Positions 14,433 to 16,364 of a DNA stretch of 16,364 bases are shown here, in pieces. The number at the start of each line of letters is the position of its first letter. Within the stretch, counting starts at the first letter, position 1. A model generated the notes under the pieces. It saw only the letters and a list, made by a program, of their open reading frames with translations. It did not search any database and had not been told where the DNA came from. The stretch is from an uncultured Blautia sp. (GTDB lineage Bacteria; Bacillota; Clostridia; Lachnospirales; Lachnospiraceae). Location: NCBI GenBank assembly GCA_934409175.1, contig CAKRVX010000041.1, positions 1 through 16,364 on the forward strand, read 5' to 3'. A program made the translations under genes and the position numbers.

Positions 14433-15626
14433 ATGAAAACGATCAAGCGTCTAATCCCTGTCCTCTCTGTCATATTAATATTATTTGCCGCATCTGTTAC
14501 AATCGGTTGTTTCCACAAGGATAAATCAGATGCCAAAGAAGTAATCAGGAAAGAACTGGACCAGCTTAAAAGTTTGGATTCTAAAACTACGCAAAAGTAT
14601 ATTTCCTATAAAGAAATGTTTCCGGACGCGACGGAAAATACGGAATTGTCTGATGAAATCAATAATGTATTTTCCCTTTTTTTTCAGAAATTTGATTACA
14701 AAATTCTGGATATCAGCGTCGACAAAAAAGAAAAAACAGCCACAGCTTCTCTTAAGCTCACCACGATCGATGCCAAAACTCTTGCCACAGATTTTGCTAC
14801 TGAATTGCTGAAAACCAAAATCACAGAGACTGCTCAGGCTAAATCAGGAAATACAAAAGACTCTTCCAAATCTCTGGAGGGACACTATCTAATTCTGAAT
14901 CGGCTTCTCACCACAAACACTTATGATTCTGCTGAGACAGACTGTTCCATTCAGCTTATAAACAAAGGTTCCGAAAAAAATGAAAAATGGGAGATTCGAC
15001 GTACATATTCCTTTGAAAATGATCTTGTCGGCGGTCTAATGGTTTATCTGTCTGATCCCGATATCCTGTCACCAGAGGATACTCTCGCTGTTTATCTCAA
15101 TACTTTAAAAAAAATGAATCTCGAAGAAATGAGTTCCTATCTTGGTGTTCTCAATATTATGAGCACTTCCGATACTGTCAAAAATTCTATTGCGGAAGCT
15201 CTTGTTGAACAGATTCATCAGAATTTTAATTTCAACATTAAATCAAGCAGTTCCAATGGATATAACGCCACTGTTACTACTGAGATCACTACCTTTGACA
15301 GCGATGCAATCCTTGCAGACTACCAGAATCAGTTGGATACCTATCTGGCCTCTCCTGATGCCGTAATCGATGGCTCTCAGAAACGTTATCAGAAATCTCT
15401 GGACTTTCTTCTGAAAAGTATCAAAGGCAATACTTCCACCAGCACTTCAGATGTAGATTTTGTGCTGATCAATGACGGGGCTTCCTGGAACCTTCAGGAT
15501 GAAGGAAATACACTGGGAGATGCAATCTTCGGAACATTGACTGATTCCCCCCTTGAGGATTCTTCTGACGATGAGGAAAATTCTTCCCACCAGGAAAACA
15601 GCGATTCAGATTCCTATGATTCCTGA
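14433..15626 (+). CDS. Putative lipoprotein with two tandem homologous domains
   Basis: No named family recognised, though it resembles small cystatin/NTF2-like (DUF4878/DUF5105-type) lipoproteins of Clostridia. The 397 residues start with a basic N-terminus, a hydrophobic stretch (about 7-24) and a lipobox-like VTIGC (Cys26); Thr at -3 is not ideal, so lipidation is likely rather than certain. Two similar halves follow (about 33-195 and 213-365). Each begins with a helix (ELDQLKSLD / YLNTLKKMN), continues with a helix-strand-strand pattern ending ATASLKLTTIDA / ATVTTEITTFDS, and closes with LINKGSEKNEKWEI / LINDGASWNL. The tail (373-397) is Ser/Asp/Glu-rich. The ATG has AAAGGA ten bases upstream. 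It is divergent from the ABC operon, which may hint at shared control, and has its own promoter and hairpin terminator. Confidence 0.88.
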   Translation: MKTIKRLIPVLSVILILFAASVTIGCFHKDKSDAKEVIRKELDQLKSLDSKTTQKYISYKEMFPDATENTELSDEINNVFSLFFQKFDYKILDISVDKKEKTATASLKLTTIDAKTLATDFATELLKTKITETAQAKSGNTKDSSKSLEGHYLILNRLLTTNTYDSAETDCSIQLINKGSEKNEKWEIRRTYSFENDLVGGLMVYLSDPDILSPEDTLAVYLNTLKKMNLEEMSSYLGVLNIMSTSDTVKNSIAEALVEQIHQNFNFNIKSSSSNGYNATVTTEITTFDSDAILADYQNQLDTYLASPDAVIDGSQKRYQKSLDFLLKSIKGNTSTSTSDVDFVLINDGASWNLQDEGNTLGDAIFGTLTDSPLEDSSDDEENSSHQENSDSDSYDS

Positions 15627-15647
15627 TTTTCCAATAACAACTATACC

Positions 15648-15689
15648 AAGGGGCTGTCCTGAAAACGTAGTTCAGGACAGCCCCTTTAC
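15648..15689. terminator. Hairpin terminator between convergent genes
   Basis: Perfect 16-base arms (AAGGGGCTGTCCTGAA and TTCAGGACAGCCCCTT) flank a 7-base loop, about 20 bases after the lipoprotein stop and immediately after the stop of the convergent TSUP gene. It can serve both strands. The U-runs are short (UUU), so the very stable stem must do most of the work. Confidence 0.75.
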
Positions 15690-15690
15690 A

Positions 15691-16364
15691 TTACATACCT
15701 GTTATTATTTTTATAAACAAAAGTGCAAGCACAATAAGAATAATAGGGCGTACAATCCTGTTTCCATTTTTCATCACCATCCCCGAACCCACATAATGTC
15801 CGGCAATGGAAAATACAGATGCAGCCAGTCCCAGCGGAATCACAATCTTACCGCTAAACAAAAAAACTCCAAGAGCCATAACATTCGAAGAAAGATTTGC
15901 CAATTTCATAGTACCGGACGCCTTTGCTACCGAAAGCTTTGCCACTCCCGTATACAAAATCAGCAAAAAGGTCCCTGTTCCAGGCCCATAAAAACCATCA
16001 TAGCAGCCTACCAGCAAAGAACACGCAGCACATAAAAGCCATTGTTTCTTTCTGGATATATGAACATCTTTCTTCTCGTCCTGATTCTTGTTTTTCAGCA
16101 CGTAAAATGCAACGACTGGAAGCACAGGAATCAACATTCCTTTTAGAATCTTATCACTTGCCATCAATGCCAGATGCGCTCCTGCAAATGACCCCACCAA
16201 CGCCATGGAAATACACGGCAATGCGACGCCCCAATCCACAAATTTATTCTTACACAGACGAATCGTCGAAATTGCTGTTCCTGTAGCAGAAGACAGTTTA
16301 TTCGTGGCAATCGCATTATGCATGGGAACCCCGGCAAGCAAATACGCAGGCAGGGAGATCAAAC
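15691..16364 (-). CDS. TSUP-family (TauE/SafE) permease, N-terminus outside window
   Basis: Membrane transporter of the sulfite exporter TauE/SafE (TSUP, formerly DUF81) family, which exports or imports sulfur-containing or organic anions. About 223 residues are visible, with six or more hydrophobic segments. Family signatures are ISLPAYLLAGVP followed by NAIATNKLSSATGT in the first repeat, and CYDGFYGPGTGTFLLILY in the second repeat. The frame is still open at the window edge. The TTG at 16360-16362 is almost certainly internal, because LISLPAYL in relatives follows a conserved glycine-rich first helix, so roughly 25-35 N-terminal residues lie beyond the edge. A middle charged loop (KNKNQDEKKDVHISRKKQ) separates the two halves. 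The substrate cannot be assigned. Confidence 0.92.
   Translation of the reverse strand, partial: LISLPAYLLAGVPMHNAIATNKLSSATGTAISTIRLCKNKFVDWGVALPCISMALVGSFAGAHLALMASDKILKGMLIPVLPVVAFYVLKNKNQDEKKDVHISRKKQWLLCAACSLLVGCYDGFYGPGTGTFLLILYTGVAKLSVAKASGTMKLANLSSNVMALGVFLFSGKIVIPLGLAASVFSIAGHYVGSGMVMKNGNRIVRPIILIVLALLFIKIITGM

Overview
The window looks like chromosomal DNA of a low-GC Gram-positive Clostridia, most likely a Lachnospiraceae gut anaerobe (Blautia/Dorea/Ruminococcus-like). This is inferred from A+T-rich spacers, strong AAGGAG-type ribosome binding sites, TATAAT-type promoters with frequent TG extension, and protein families: DegV, a lone PTS enzyme I, an ABC exporter with Gram-positive adaptor proteins, and a membrane Ser/Thr kinase. 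No rRNA, tRNA, CRISPR array, phage gene or transposase was seen. Nearly all genes lie on the minus strand; only one lipoprotein gene is on the plus strand.

Layout from left to right. (1) 36-1522: a CPBP-family membrane protease and a HAD phosphatase (minus). (2) 1584-3585: a transmembrane Ser/Thr kinase followed, with a 14-base overlap, by a secreted or membrane-anchored Trp/Gln/Glu-rich protein. A promoter and an inverted repeat lie upstream of the kinase. (3) 3718-6570: a degV-argS operon with a candidate promoter and a UUCG-loop terminator. (4) 6591-8346: ptsI with its own promoter and terminator. (5) 8371-8641: a decayed small membrane-protein gene that reads through only with one frameshift. 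(6) 8645-14180: a four-gene ABC export operon (adaptor, ATPase, second adaptor, MacB/FtsX-type permease) ending in a strong hairpin. (7) 14181-14432: a divergent control region. (8) 14433-15626: a two-domain lipoprotein (plus), ending in a 16-bp hairpin shared with (9) the convergent, partial TSUP permease gene that runs off the right edge.

Housekeeping functions here are arginine-tRNA charging (argS), PTS phosphotransfer (ptsI) and fatty-acid binding (degV). The parts least explained by known systems are the kinase/Trp-rich protein pair, the two-adaptor ABC exporter with large acidic insertions, and the divergent lipoprotein built from an internal duplication. I see no clear evidence of a wholly new system; the kinase pair and the two-adaptor exporter are the best candidates.
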